A stretch of 64,000 nt of DNA from Amphimedon queenslandica (taxonomy: Eukaryota; Porifera; Demospongiae; Haplosclerida; Niphatidae). Location: NCBI RefSeq assembly GCF_000090795.2, contig NW_003546252.1, forward strand, positions 364,319 to 428,318, read 5' to 3'. The notes beneath the pieces were generated by a model, which worked only from the letters and a program-made list of their open reading frames with translations, did no database searches and was not told where the DNA came from. Every line of letters begins with the position of its first letter. Position 1 is the first letter of the stretch. Shown here piece by piece: positions 30,101-40,850 of this stretch. The position numbers and the translations under genes were made by a program.

Positions 30101-31265
30101 AATCCTGCCATAGTTTCTTAATTGTTAATTTAGTGTAAGATATTGTAATATTTCTAAGTGATATGTTATTTTCATTGAATGATACATCCAACTGACCAAC
30201 CATGTATGAGTCAATAATATCTATATGGTTACCATTGTCTGTTACTTGTAATTCAACATCAGTGTAGACATTAGTGATACTCAAGTCATTCTCAATTTTG
30301 GACACGACAATTGTTACTCCTATTGCTATGATATCAATGATTCTAATGTGATGGCTTGTGCTAGTAGAATTATTCCCAATAATAGCCAATAAACAGCATG
30401 ATGTAAGGTTAGTACTAGGTCTAGTGTTATTTCTTTTTACTGTGATATTTCTAAGAGTGATGTTACTTCCAATATTGTTCATTTTCAAGTGACCATCAAT
30501 TATAATCAAGTTCATGATACTAAAGTTATCACTGCAGTCTTCAATGAACATAGCCAGACACTCATTACATACAATTTTGACATTAGTCAAACTTGAATAG
30601 TTGCTTGCTTTAATAAGATACATACCATCTGTATAATTGTTTGATATGGTCACATTATCAAATAGCACATTACAATTTATCAAATATACAGATGCTCTAA
30701 GTTCTTGTTTAGTAAGGATGCTTGTATTTTGTACCTTAATGTTTGTAGCAATTGGCCAGCTTTTTGAGTGAATTAATCCAGTGACAAAAACATCATTTAT
30801 GTCCACATTTTTGTTGTCAATATGCGTTAAAAAATCAATTTTTAAATTTTCAATTTTTATGGTGTCACATTTTTGAAACATGAGTAGAATATTATGAAGC
30901 TCTGGTTTTCTTTTACCAGATTCTATTTGACCCCTCAATGCTAGTTCCTTAAAATTTTTAAAAGTGATGCTGCGATGACCTGGCAGCGTGTGTTTTCCTT
31001 GTAAAAAAGTAAGTGTTGTGTTTGAAGGTAAATAACTGTTCCAATAATAGGACAAATTGTGGCACTCAATAGGCTTTGTGATCAAATAACAGTCTTCAAT
31101 TTTACTCACAACATAATAGATTGTAGTAAATTTGTTTTTAGAGGAAGCAGCAAGTGTCCAAAAAAATAATACCTACCAAAATATTAAAATAATAGGCATG
31201 CAGACACTAATTATGTTCTATAGCTAAATCTTTCATATTTTACTTACTAATAGATGAACTTGCAT
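27108..31265 (-). CDS. Beta-helix ectodomain, multi-pass membrane protein
   Basis: Two exons: 31248-31265 (MQVHLL) and 27108-31172, giving 1360 residues. The long frame lacks an ATG where it opens (GTG at 31109). Upstream in the same frame is a hydrophobic stretch preceded by an acceptor AG and a tiny exon with ATG and a GTAAGT donor; together they make a signal peptide (MQVHLLVLFFWTLAASS). Residues about 60-650 are repeats of the type N-x-[IV]-x-L-x-N-[IV]-T-[IV], many with N-glycosylation sites, as in right-handed beta-helix proteins, ending in GVGGAIYVD, a motif of polymorphic-outer-membrane-type repeats. Around residue 930 is a cysteine-rich knot (GFLCGACQPG), followed by about eight hydrophobic segments and a short acidic tail. 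The C-terminal half, including DAYSGPYKDKYRFWTG, resembles uncharacterised membrane proteins of sponges and protists; TRP-like topology is possible. Function unknown. Confidence 0.85.
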
Positions 31266-32470
31266 CTGGATATTCATCTGTTAAGTTATACAACTGAATA
31301 AAAGCAATTCAATGAAGTGAGCTAGATCTAGACCTTTGGCTTTTTTACATGCAATTTATAACTCTTCATCAAACCCCCACAGTCAACAACTTAACTGGCT
31401 AGTCATAACAACTATAAAAAATAACAATTATAGATTGGCCAGTCATAATAACCATATTAATCATACACAAGATTAAAGAGTAACTAAACCCCAAAAATTT
31501 TTAGCTGCAATTCGTCTATGATAAAATACCTGCAAAGGTGTACACACAACTGTAATTTTGGGCAACTACTGTCTAGACTATCAAAAACTAAGCTGGTACT
31601 AACAACTAAATCTAAATTGATTAGACATAACAAATAAACTGTTATAGTAAGAGAATTTATTTTCAATTCTATAGAGAAGAGCTATACTGTGTTTTTTTGA
31701 AACTACAAGACTATTGTACTAAGTTTATTTTCATTGCCTATTATAATGACGCATGGTACAGGAATTTGTCACATTATTAATGTACTATCATATACAATAA
31801 CAGTTTGACTTCATTTTTACTCAAATAGGAACTCATTATATCAAAAAACATGATAACTCATTGACTGACTACTAAAAACTAGCAGTTTCATTTTCATAAA
31901 ATATTATACTAATTGTATCTGTGTACGACATAATGATAATTATAATTATTTTGATGGTATCAAAGCTCTAAGTAACTCTGTTAATGTTATTATACTGACT
32001 AGACACATACATGCACCAGCTTATGTATACAAATTATATATAGCATAAAATTACTAAGAGGTCTATTTAAAATTAATAACAAATGGGATATAAAGTCTAC
32101 AATAATTAACAATATTCTACCATCAATTATTGTAAGTCCAAAAAGATTTTGATACACATTTCTTCAATCAAGGGCCAATGAGTCTATATCTTCGTCCAAA
32201 TTACAAAGGCAATTTGTCACCCATTCACAGAAAACTTCAGCCCTAGATGCTCCACAAATTTAATTTACATTATTAGCACTGCTCTCAAAGTCTAATCATC
32301 CCTCCTTTATAGATTATATTTCACATTGACCAATGTCGTTATTAGAAAACTGAAATAGTCTTAATAAAATCAATAGCAAAACATCCACAAAAAATAAAAA
32401 AGGAAGAAAAGTCAAAATAGCAAAATAAAAAAGGAACACTAACAGAAAGATTTGCCAAGACTCAATTGGT
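31266..32470. other. Intergenic region, no gene recognised
   Basis: 1.2 kb between the start of the beta-helix gene and the 3' end of the TMEM79-like gene, both on minus. It should hold the promoter of the former and the 3' UTR of the latter. AT-rich, with only short unrelated open frames. Confidence 0.6.
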
Positions 32471-33148
32471 TCAAAGTTCTTCTTTGCTACCTGAGACGGT
32501 GCTACCAAGAGGATATACCACATCTCCTAGTCCATAAACAAGTCCTTTAGCGAACATCAGGTATGCAACAATCGTCACCAATATCCAAAACGAAACTAAA
32601 TTAGTTATTATACCCATTGAGCGATATTTTGGCCCCAACCCATATCCAACCCTAAACGCAACACGTCCAAAAACAAAAGTGAAAGAATAAAGAGGTATAA
32701 TCTTCAACATTTCTGGTGTATCAAAATAAGCTGTAGCTATTAGGAGAGTAGGAAAAGAGAGAGACAACTGCTCTAAAGTGTTTTGCAGGAAGTTTTTATC
32801 CACTTGCATTATCATGTCATTTCCACTCAGAGGGTTGGACAGTTTGGGGTTCATGACTCTTTTCCTAATAACAGCTATCACAGCAAACCCAAGAACCAGT
32901 ACCATCGGAAGGGAACACCTCAATGTGTAGGAGATACGAGTAGAAAAGGCCATACTGGCTGGCACAGGAATAAAATTTGTCCAATAGTATCCACCATACA
33001 TAAAAACGAAGACAAAAACATTCGCAAGTACTACTTCTATTAAAAACAGTCGCTTTATTCTTTCTCGTTCTTTAATGTAATAAGAATCAGTCCTTTTATC
33101 TTCACTTTTACCACTAGAACTTGCTTTAGACTTCTCACTTGACGCCAT
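32471..33148 (-). CDS. TMEM79/MAPEG-like membrane protein
   Basis: Single exon, 225 residues. I use the ATG at 33148 because it has an A at -3 and G at +4; the frame could open five codons earlier only at a GTG. After a Ser/Lys-rich cytoplasmic N-terminus come about five hydrophobic segments. The middle region (RISYTLRC, NPLSGND, FLQNTLEQLSL) and the later GRVAFRVGYGLGPKYRSMG match the MAPEG fold as found in TMEM79 (mattrin) and relatives. MAPEG enzymes handle glutathione and eicosanoids, but TMEM79 has no established enzyme activity of that kind; it acts in the secretory pathway and membrane signalling. An enzymatic role here is not supported. It could instead be a MAPEG protein outside the TMEM79 group. 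Confidence 0.75.
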   Translation of the reverse strand: MASSEKSKASSSGKSEDKRTDSYYIKERERIKRLFLIEVVLANVFVFVFMYGGYYWTNFIPVPASMAFSTRISYTLRCSLPMVLVLGFAVIAVIRKRVMNPKLSNPLSGNDMIMQVDKNFLQNTLEQLSLSFPTLLIATAYFDTPEMLKIIPLYSFTFVFGRVAFRVGYGLGPKYRSMGIITNLVSFWILVTIVAYLMFAKGLVYGLGDVVYPLGSTVSGSKEEL

Positions 33149-33514
33149 TTTTCTCAGCAGCACTGAATCAGCCCCACCCCTGGAACTTACTGCTTATTTG
33201 TGTCCAATGTGGTTAATGAACTAGATCTAGATCTAAGTTTAAAAGCATTACAAACTAGCCCACAAAAATTAAATCTTATCTCCGTACCCCCTAACTTCAT
33301 CACAGAATTTTCCCCGCCACCCTCTGAAAATGTTTGAAATATATATGAATGGGCACTCAAACTATCATGGTATAAACTCCCTGCAAATAAAACTGAATTA
33401 AATGCCACAGTTCCCTAATTCACAAAATTGTAAATGATACTAGGTTACTAGCATAGATGTGCTTAATAATTGTATCAATTATAACATCAAAAATTAGCTT
33501 ACAGACATTGTACG
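33149..33514. other. Intergenic spacer with promoter of TMEM79-like gene
   Basis: 366 bases between two minus-strand genes. The open frame at 33187-33408 resembles no known family. No repeat recognised. Confidence 0.4.
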
Positions 33515-34597
33515 CTAATTTATTATTTCATATTCCCTTTCTATTTCACTTTCCCTTGGTTGATTAGTATTTGTCGATGACGCACGCTCTGGTTGATCAG
33601 GATTTATCAGTCTAGAAGTATCGGTTGCTTCACTTTCAGTTTTAGGGCCAAAGAAACACTTCAAGCAGTGCCACTTCCTGATATTATCTTTAATGGTTTT
33701 ACGAAGAAAAAGGATGTACAGTAATGAGAGTAAAGGAGCAAAAAAGCCACCACTTGCACCAAAAAAAGCATGCATATAAAAGAGCCATGTTCCACCACTT
33801 CCTTTATTGAGTGCTTGATTTAATCTGTTTGCTATTGCAAACCAGGTAAACAACTGATAAGAAATTGGATAAATTACCAATGGGAGGGTTTGCTTCAAAG
33901 TTTTCCTGTAATTTGGACACGTTGTATTGCAATAAACACGTTTACACAGTGTCACAAAAATGATTATGAGAGCAATGTTATTCAAAATTAATCCAACAAA
34001 CAGCTCACCATACAAAACAGCATACATTTCAATCATTCCTTCTTTGTTGAGAGAACAGTTATTGTTGTACAGTCTTATCCAGCACCATGAACCAGATATA
34101 CCATAATTGTTATGAACAAACGGTATCCAGGCAACCAATAAAGGAAATAACCATGGGAAAAGAATGTAAAATGGCTCTAATCTACCCATCTTGATGTGAA
34201 ACTTAGGGAAGAGTACCATAACTGTTAAATGAAGTGTCACCATAAGAACTGACAGCAACATCACCCAACAAGCATATTCAGTAAAATACGATTCCACAAT
34301 GCATACAACAGCATGTTCTCCTTTCCAAATATTCAACCAGTAGTTCATGCATTGAGCAGCAACTATGAAAGAGTAAAAGAATATTCCCAGCAGCATGTAT
34401 ATTATGAGACGATGAGTTAACAATGTGAAGAGTCTACAGAATATCATAACAATAATAGTAAGAAAACAAAGGAAAGCACAAACAGCTCCACTAATACAAA
34501 ATACCAGTAGCAAATGTGCCAGCTCACCCTTAATGGAATCATTACAATAAGAGCCATTAAAGTAAGTATCACCAAGTAGATCTAAACCCATCAACAT
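33515..34597 (-). CDS. 7TM receptor, cAMP-receptor/GPR157-like
   Basis: Intronless, 360 residues, with ATG at 34597. A short N-terminus with potential glycosylation sites (NGS, NDS) is followed by seven hydrophobic segments. The second extracellular loop has GISGSWCWIR; the WCWI motif in this place marks the family of Dictyostelium cAMP receptor-like proteins and metazoan GPR157. A conserved cysteine ahead of TM3 (AVVCIVE) can pair with it. The tail after TM7 is hydrophilic and rich in Ser, Thr, Glu and Asn, suited to phosphorylation. The ligand cannot be read from sequence. The next minus-strand gene ends 166 bases upstream (34764), so this gene's promoter must be short or lie in the neighbour's 3' end. 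Confidence 0.8.
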   Translation of the reverse strand: MLMGLDLLGDTYFNGSYCNDSIKGELAHLLLVFCISGAVCAFLCFLTIIVMIFCRLFTLLTHRLIIYMLLGIFFYSFIVAAQCMNYWLNIWKGEHAVVCIVESYFTEYACWVMLLSVLMVTLHLTVMVLFPKFHIKMGRLEPFYILFPWLFPLLVAWIPFVHNNYGISGSWCWIRLYNNNCSLNKEGMIEMYAVLYGELFVGLILNNIALIIIFVTLCKRVYCNTTCPNYRKTLKQTLPLVIYPISYQLFTWFAIANRLNQALNKGSGGTWLFYMHAFFGASGGFFAPLLSLLYILFLRKTIKDNIRKWHCLKCFFGPKTESEATDTSRLINPDQPERASSTNTNQPRESEIEREYEIIN

Positions 34598-34763
34598 ATC
34601 TGACTTATAGAAAAAGAGGTGTAGCAGTAGCTTATTCAGTATGCAAAATGTGACCTAAATTATATTCATTGTAAAGCTAATGGGAGTGGCTTTTTAAATA
34701 TTAAAATTATTAGTAGCTATGTCAAAGAAATACAAAATTTTACTTTTAAAAATTCTAATTTAG

Positions 34764-37700
34764 TTATGCAGCAGCTTTGAATTTATCTTTCTCTTGTCTA
34801 AGTTTTCTAAGAACATCCACTTGTGATACATTAGCTTTCAGTTTCAGTGTCTCTTTCAATGCTACACTGTCTGTACGTAAAAATGGATTATACTGTAGCT
34901 CTTCAGATAAAACAGCAGGAGCCTAAAAAGGTCATAAAGAACATTCACTTTTAATGTTTTCAACCAAGTACTATCAACCCTGCTTTCCAACTGCTCTCTA
35001 CTTACAGTTGCCTGGCGTTTGAGTCTTAACTTTTTTATATTGTCTAATTTCTTCTATAATAACAATGAGAATACAGTAGTTAAATAGTGTATAAAAAATA
35101 TAAAAGGTGACTTTTGCAAATAAGTCTAAAGATGTAGTTTTTTAAATGCAAATACAAGAAAACTAAACACACAAAATTACATGTACCAGCATGATTTCAG
35201 AAGCATTACCTGGACATTAACATTATGTGGATCAAAAATAAGAGCAAACTGCAAATTTGACCAGCTGTACTCATGACCTAATAAAAAAGATAAGAAATGT
35301 AAGTAATTCCAATAAAAACTCGTAATAATTGGCAAACAAAAATTTGTAACCAATGTTATATGTAGGTTATAACATACACATATACCACAGCTACATTTTA
35401 ATTCTGCTATTAGACAGATACAGAAATAACAGAGACACCACCAATAGCAAATCCATTTCGGGAGAAATGCAAACCTACATGTACATTTCGTCATGTATTG
35501 TAAAAGCCAAAACCTTTCTTTAAGCTACATTGTATTCCACCTTTCCCCTCCCTAAGAGACTAAGAGTACATAATGCTTTTACTTACCAGGAAATATCAAA
35601 GTATCAGATGGCAATTCTTTTATAGCTTGCAATGACTGAAACATAACCTCAGGGTTATCTTCAAATATTTTCCCTAACAATAAGTTAACAAATAAGACAT
35701 ACATAGTATTACATACATGTATATACAAGTACTTACCACAGCCACCAATAAATAAGTGATCACCACTAAAAAGACAAGGAGGTGTAGTGGACTTTAGAAA
35801 GTACACAATGTGACCTTAAATTAAAACTTTCATTAACATACATGTACATGTAATTACTTTTTATGAACATACCGACAGTGTGGCCTGGTGTCCAAATAGC
35901 ATGAAAATTCATTTCTTCAATGAAAATATCAACACCAGGATCAACAAAACTATAATAAAATAATGTACATGTACATAATTACATCATTTAAATGTAGCCT
36001 CATTGGTGACCAATAAAGCTTTTCAATTATCTTTACATGTAAACTCAACACTCTCCCCAGAATTATGTACAACAAGCTTTAAGACTGATTCACACTGCAA
36101 AATTAACTTAACGTAAGGCTATGTTAAGATGGGAAGTGCTATATAAACCAATGGCCACCGTTTACGTAAGGTAAGAATAGAGAGTAAAGACTGGTTTACA
36201 CTCGCCATAAAAAACAATGCAAATGAACACAAAATTAAAATTTAACCAATTTCGCGTCAACTTCAAAGTGTTTTTGTGTCAAAAGGTCAAATCGCCCACA
36301 CACTTTTTGACCATTTCGTCAAATGTAAACCTACATGTGTATGTAGCTTTATCTCTATTCTCATGTTACGTAAATGTTGACCTTAAGTCAACATTAATTT
36401 TGTGAATCAACCTTGAGCCTAACACATGTATACCTATTTAATATACATGTACATGTACATGTATGTGTGCTGTGCAAAAGATGGTTTGGTTAAAAACATT
36501 ATTACTAAAGTGCAGCCTAATGAGAACTACATGTATGACACAAATAACATGAATATACAAATTAATTATTAAATAAAGAAGTTAAAGCTCATTTTCCCCA
36601 ATGCTAAATAACTACCTAAAGGCTGACATATACCTTAGAGTGACTTTTAATTGCGGGTACTAAATTTTTGCAATTTTAGCACAAGGTAGATTTTGCTGGC
36701 ATTAGGATTAAGTAATTATTACTATTAGTTATATGGCATCATGAAGTCATTATTAATAATTGTGCGTATTAATAATTGCGATTTTTAGCTCAAACGCAAA
36801 ATTCGCAATTAATAGTACCCGCATTTAAAAGTAACCTTGAGGTAGACCTGGGGTCAAATACAGTTGTAATTGTGATTATTAGAGGCTCAATGACAATTAC
36901 AAATTACGTGTACACAACTACATATCCTAATTGTAATTTAATTTTTATCAAAATTGAGTTGTCATAGGGTATTACTACTGAATACCAAACCAATACAAAT
37001 GAAGTGTCAATCACTACATTACATGATCATAAGTACATACACTGTACACATGTAAAACTGAAAGTGTGACGATCACAGTTTCCCAGTATAGTGCTTGCAA
37101 GCTCAAGGGGTGTGCTGTTTAGCTTGCTCAGTACACACTAAAAAGCCTCAATCATGGTTTTTATACATATACACATATTTTGTGAAAAATTGCTAGGACA
37201 AAATTCTCAATTATGTAAATGTTCTGATGTTATACATCTGTAGCTTGAGTTAATTCTGATCAAAATGAATTCTAAAAGTTGCTCAAAAATTTGGCCTGAG
37301 GCTGAGACTGTGTACTATGGGGTGAATTCTACTTAGTAACGCTACTGCATTACTAATAAGACACAGTCTTGGGCCTATTTATTTTATCTAAAACGGCTAG
37401 GAGGAAATTCTCCAATTTTAAATTCTTTCTGATACGTATACTTGTTCTGATGTTGTACATGTATGTCTATTTTGAACTGATTCTGATCAAAATTTAATTT
37501 ATTATAATTATACTCCAAAAGGTCACTTAGTACACTTTGTGGGAAAACCTGTAAACAAGAACTAAGTCCCAAGATATCTGCCCTGGGTGAATTTTTAAAA
37601 CTGCATTTTAAAAGTAAGCTATGGTTCTGTTTCATACAAAAAACATCAAAATAGCATATAATTACTGTAAATTTTGAAATTCTAATTAAGTCTATTTCAT

Positions 37701-39609
37701 AAAAGGAGTGTAAATGAATGTGTAATTGTAATTAAGGTTTTAAATTTGACCCCAGGTCTGCTGGCATGCATGAAAAAATTTTATCTAAAACAATATACTG
37801 ATAATTCCAACCCACTAATGATTGCACACTTACTGAGTTGTACCAGCTGGTAGATCTTTACGTCCACCATATATAGGAACATGAGGAAATGTCTTTCTTA
37901 GCTCATAATTTCCACCAGCATGATCCCTATCACAAAATTAATATCAAAAACTAATGAATATGTGACTATTACTCATGCAAAATCATAGACTCATTAATTT
38001 TACTTATCTATCCAAACAATACTTGTAATTTTTTGCAAAAATTCAATGCTCAAACTGAAAAATGCCTAAAGTGGTTTAATTATTGTTCACCAAACAACAC
38101 ATATTCTAATTCATCAGGGCTCTCTAAATTTGTCCTGAATTGCAACTGAATGGTAGGTAAGCAGTACATGTACATATATCTTAGTAACTTCTCACCATGC
38201 ATTACATGCTATGACACTCTTTCTAAACTTGACAAAAAATAATTTGCTTCGCTTAAACATCGTAATTAAATTATTTATAAATTAAATTGTGCTAAAAAAT
38301 TCCTTATACATTTGTATACGCCAAAACAGTGATGACTGATGAAAAATCTTAAAATTACAGTACATAAGAATATATGCACCTGTACATACATGCATTATAA
38401 AAAGCTGGGTTCTATACTGCAGTTTGTTTACCAAAAAGTCTACACAAAAAGGGCTCACAATTAGTGCTGCGTGATAGTGCTACTATTTTTAATATCGCAA
38501 CCATCACATATATCAATACTGTTGCCCAGCACTACTCACAATCCTCTCATATCATGCATTAAAAACTGACTGCTAATGATAACTAACTCACCAGTGCTTG
38601 TGCGTCACCAAAACACCAACTAGTGTCACACCATACTTCTCCAAGGCACCCTACATGCACCATATAAAAATTGTAATATTTTATTATAAACTACAACCTA
38701 CCAATAAGACAGCATGATGAGCAGGATCTACTGCTACAGCTCGTTTAGTCTTTTCATTAACTACTAAGTATGCATAATTGTCCTCCAAATATGGTACAGG
38801 ATAAATAACGATGGAATCTATATGAATATCAAAAGAAGAGTTAATCTTACGTAAAAATGCATAGAAGTAACTTATCTAATAAATACAATAGTAACTGACT
38901 GATCCCTGGAGTCAAAATGAAAAAAAACTATTTTTAAATTATTTTAAGTGACTTTAAATTTTGGGTAAATTGCAAATTATTAATAAGTGCAATTAATAAT
39001 TACATGTACGTCATGTACATGTAGCTATTACATGTACCTAGTTGCAATTATTCATATCTGAAAAATCTATCATGTGCTACAATTGCTAAATTTAGTACCT
39101 GGAATTAAAAGTCATATTAAGATGTTACCTCACATAATAGTTAAAAATATTTGTTTAGAATTTACATGTAACTTGACATTCAGTGATTATTGCAAAAACA
39201 CTATTTAATTCCCACAGAGTGTGTATCAATAGCTCATGCCTATACCACCAAAATTAAATTCCGCATAATGTAAAATTTGCTTTCTTAACACAAAATCGTA
39301 TGCTCATTCAAAATTCCCAATCCAATCAACTTACCATCAACTGCTACTGGCTCAACTTTAGAATGAGGTGCCGATGAAGCTGGTCTCTTCTTGACTCGTT
39401 TTTGATGATAAAAATAGCCAAGAGATGTCTTAGCGTACAAAAAATAACTAAAATTCGAAATCCCATCAAATTAGTACATAGAAAAGAATACAACATTCTT
39501 CTCACCCTATAGGAAAACCCAATTTGAAGAGGAGGCCTGATTTCTTCATGTAATATCCGCCTATTAAGAGTGATAAGCAAGCACAAACTGTCCATGCATA
39601 CACAGCCAT
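34764..39609 (-). CDS. PNKD: PNKD-like metallo-beta-lactamase hydrolase
   Basis: Eleven exons, 333 residues: 39506-39609, 39335-39447, 38702-38817, 38592-38650, 37834-37926, 35873-35949, 35737-35814, 35587-35673, 35210-35277, 35006-35053, 34764-34922; all joins in phase. The N-terminus has a membrane or targeting segment (YAWTVCACLSLLIGGYYM). The glyoxalase-II type metal site is complete: THKHWDH (127-133), TPGHT (182-186), SGD (204-206) and GHEY (243-246). The C-terminus has YNPFLRT, typical of PNKD and HAGH. The N-terminal LGYFYHQKR region matches PNKD rather than plain HAGH. HAGH hydrolyses S-lactoylglutathione; PNKD has weak or different activity and acts at membranes. Intron 5 (35950-37833) is long because of several repeat insertions. 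Confidence 0.88.
36086..36409. mobile_element. Nested inverted-repeat element in PNKD intron
   Basis: Outer arms share TGATTCACA and AAAATTAA cores (36086-36116 and about 36388-36409). A second pair, TACGTAAGGTAAGAATAGAG near 36164 and its inverted partner near 36349-36373, lies inside. No coding capacity. The nested palindrome suggests a foldback element with internal duplication; ends are approximate. Confidence 0.55.
36445..36463. repeat. ACATGT hexamer repeat
   Basis: Three consecutive units of the self-complementary hexamer ACATGT/GTACAT. Similar runs of three to four units occur at 41193-41211, 42105-42124, 43151-43174 and 43479-43498, and single ACATGTAC words are scattered through 35-47 kb. 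Confidence 0.85.
36631..36844. mobile_element. MITE with TACCTTAGAGTGACTTTTAA ends
   Basis: Left arm 36631-36675 (TACCTTAGAGTGACTTTTAA, then TTGCGGGTACTAA) is matched inverted by the right arm ending TAACCTTGAGGTA at 36844. 214 bases, TA at both borders, no reading frame of note. A diverged copy lies at about 38937-39121. Confidence 0.78.
37077..37557. repeat. TTTCCCA-type dispersed repeat, copy 4
   Basis: Left end GTTTCCCAGTATAGTGCTTG followed by GTGTGCTGTTTAGCTTGCTC; right end CACTTTGTGGGAAAACCTG, the inverted counterpart. Between them are two to three diverged units around CTGATCAAAAT, a TACATCTG/TACATGTATG segment and repeated CTCAAAAATT. This is the clearest complete copy in the window, about 480 bases. 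Confidence 0.65.
38937..39121. mobile_element. Diverged copy of the 36631 MITE family
   Basis: The right end, read on minus, is TTAATATGACTTTTAATTCC then AGGTACTAAATTTAGCAATT, close to the left arm of the element at 36631. The left arm is more degraded (AAGTGACTTTAAATTTTGGG). Lies in intron 2 of the PNKD gene. Confidence 0.55.
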
Positions 39610-39959
39610 TGTTGTCTAATGGGAGGCACACATGGGCGGGTCTAGGGAGGGGCACATGACGTAAACACGGTAATGTCAATATGAGATCAATCGGTAGGGT
39701 GCCCTCTTGCTCTTGATATGTCTTATATCAATGAGTACAAGTACAAGAAGACTGTAAGTTACTGATTATCAAGTGGTTTATTGACTGACTAATCTCACTG
39801 TAGCTCACTGATCACTGCAGTCTATTGGAGTCTAGTTGTAGAGGGATTTTTTCAAGTTATTATGAAATTATAGTTAGAAAGGTGGGTTTTATTATTGAGA
39901 ATAAAAGTAGGGTTCTAGCAGTATTGTAATTATTTTCCTTTCTTCTGACTTTCCAGGCA
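39610..39959. promoter_or_regulatory. Shared promoter region between PNKD-like and AUR1-like genes
   Basis: The two start codons are 350 bases apart in head-to-head orientation. An intron acceptor (TTTCCAG, 39951-39957) sits just before the AUR1-like ATG, so that gene probably has a 5' UTR intron within this interval. No TATA box was recognised with confidence. Confidence 0.5.
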
Positions 39960-40850
39960 ATGCTATCAAAAATATGCAGCGATTTTCCAGGTCGAATCAG
40001 AGATATTCTATCCACCATAGAATACAAGAAGCTGGTATTCTCTTTCCTTCCCTTTACCTGCTACCTACTCGTATTTCGATTTTATAACGAGATACGATCA
40101 ATAACTGGTCTAGACAAGGTCTCTCACCCTCATATCGATACACTCGGGCGGATAGAGAAAACTATCTTCTTTGTACAGGTTCACTCTGTCCTCTCCCAAT
40201 TAGCAAATCCTATTTTTGACTTCCTCGCTTCTGTCCCCTACCTTCTCCATTTCCCACTACCCGCCCTATTTGCCTTTTTCCTAATTTTACACCCGAACCG
40301 CCGCGGTGCTGTCTATCCTTTCCTTTGGTGTGCTGGGTGGGTCAATTTTCTTGCGTCCATTGTCCAAGTGACCTTCCCCACTGCTCCTCCATGGTATGCT
40401 GACAGTGCAGTCTATGGCAGAAATCATCAGATTGTGTATCTTGGGCCTTGTGAAGCAGGCTTCCACAGGCTTGACAATTTGATGGGTGTTTCTGTTTTTC
40501 ACGGACTATATTCAAAGTCTCCCGTAACGTTTGGTGCCTTTCCCTCACTACATGTTGCAATACCGATGGTCGTGTTCCTGAATCATCCGTGGGGTGGTTG
40601 GAAAGTGGGATTTACACATGTTGTGTGGATAGCACTGGCTGCAATGTATTCGACTCATCATTATTTCATTGATGTGCTGGGAGGAGTGTTCCTTGCATTG
40701 CTGGTAAGATTTTTTATGTTCAAATTATGGAGCCCGTTTGAAGAATGCAAACCAATTAAGAGTCCAGATATATCCAGTCAGACTAATAAATTATTGAAAT
40801 TAACTTACAGACTACCAAGTAGTACCAATTTAATTAATAACATTGTTTGA
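39960..40850 (+). CDS. AUR1-like PAP2 enzyme (IPC synthase type)
   Basis: Single coding exon, 296 residues. Multiple membrane segments surround the three signatures of the AUR1/inositol phosphorylceramide synthase branch of the PAP2 superfamily: FPTAPPWY (139-146), FGAFPSLH (191-198) and HHYFIDVLGG (233-242). The catalytic triad expected from yeast AUR1 is present as His198, His234 and Asp238 with the usual spacing. AUR1 moves phosphoinositol from phosphatidylinositol to ceramide in the Golgi of fungi; plants and trypanosomatids have related enzymes, and mammals use sphingomyelin synthase instead. Substrate here is not proven; it could move another head group or be a lipid phosphatase. Its animal-type setting (UTR intron signal, neighbours PNKD and FAM47) argues against contamination. 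Confidence 0.82.
   Translation: MLSKICSDFPGRIRDILSTIEYKKLVFSFLPFTCYLLVFRFYNEIRSITGLDKVSHPHIDTLGRIEKTIFFVQVHSVLSQLANPIFDFLASVPYLLHFPLPALFAFFLILHPNRRGAVYPFLWCAGWVNFLASIVQVTFPTAPPWYADSAVYGRNHQIVYLGPCEAGFHRLDNLMGVSVFHGLYSKSPVTFGAFPSLHVAIPMVVFLNHPWGGWKVGFTHVVWIALAAMYSTHHYFIDVLGGVFLALLVRFFMFKLWSPFEECKPIKSPDISSQTNKLLKLTYRLPSSTNLINNIV

Noticed and set aside
31107-31109. GTG at 31109 as start of the beta-helix protein
   Set aside because: Nuclear eukaryotic genes start at ATG. An upstream exon with ATG and signal peptide restores a normal start.
33149-33163. Five-codon upstream extension (GTG start) of the TMEM79-like protein
   Set aside because: No ATG; the ATG at 33148 has a strong context.
40287-40560. 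Minus-strand open frames opposite the AUR1-like gene
   Set aside because: Shadows of the plus-strand coding exon; no family resemblance.
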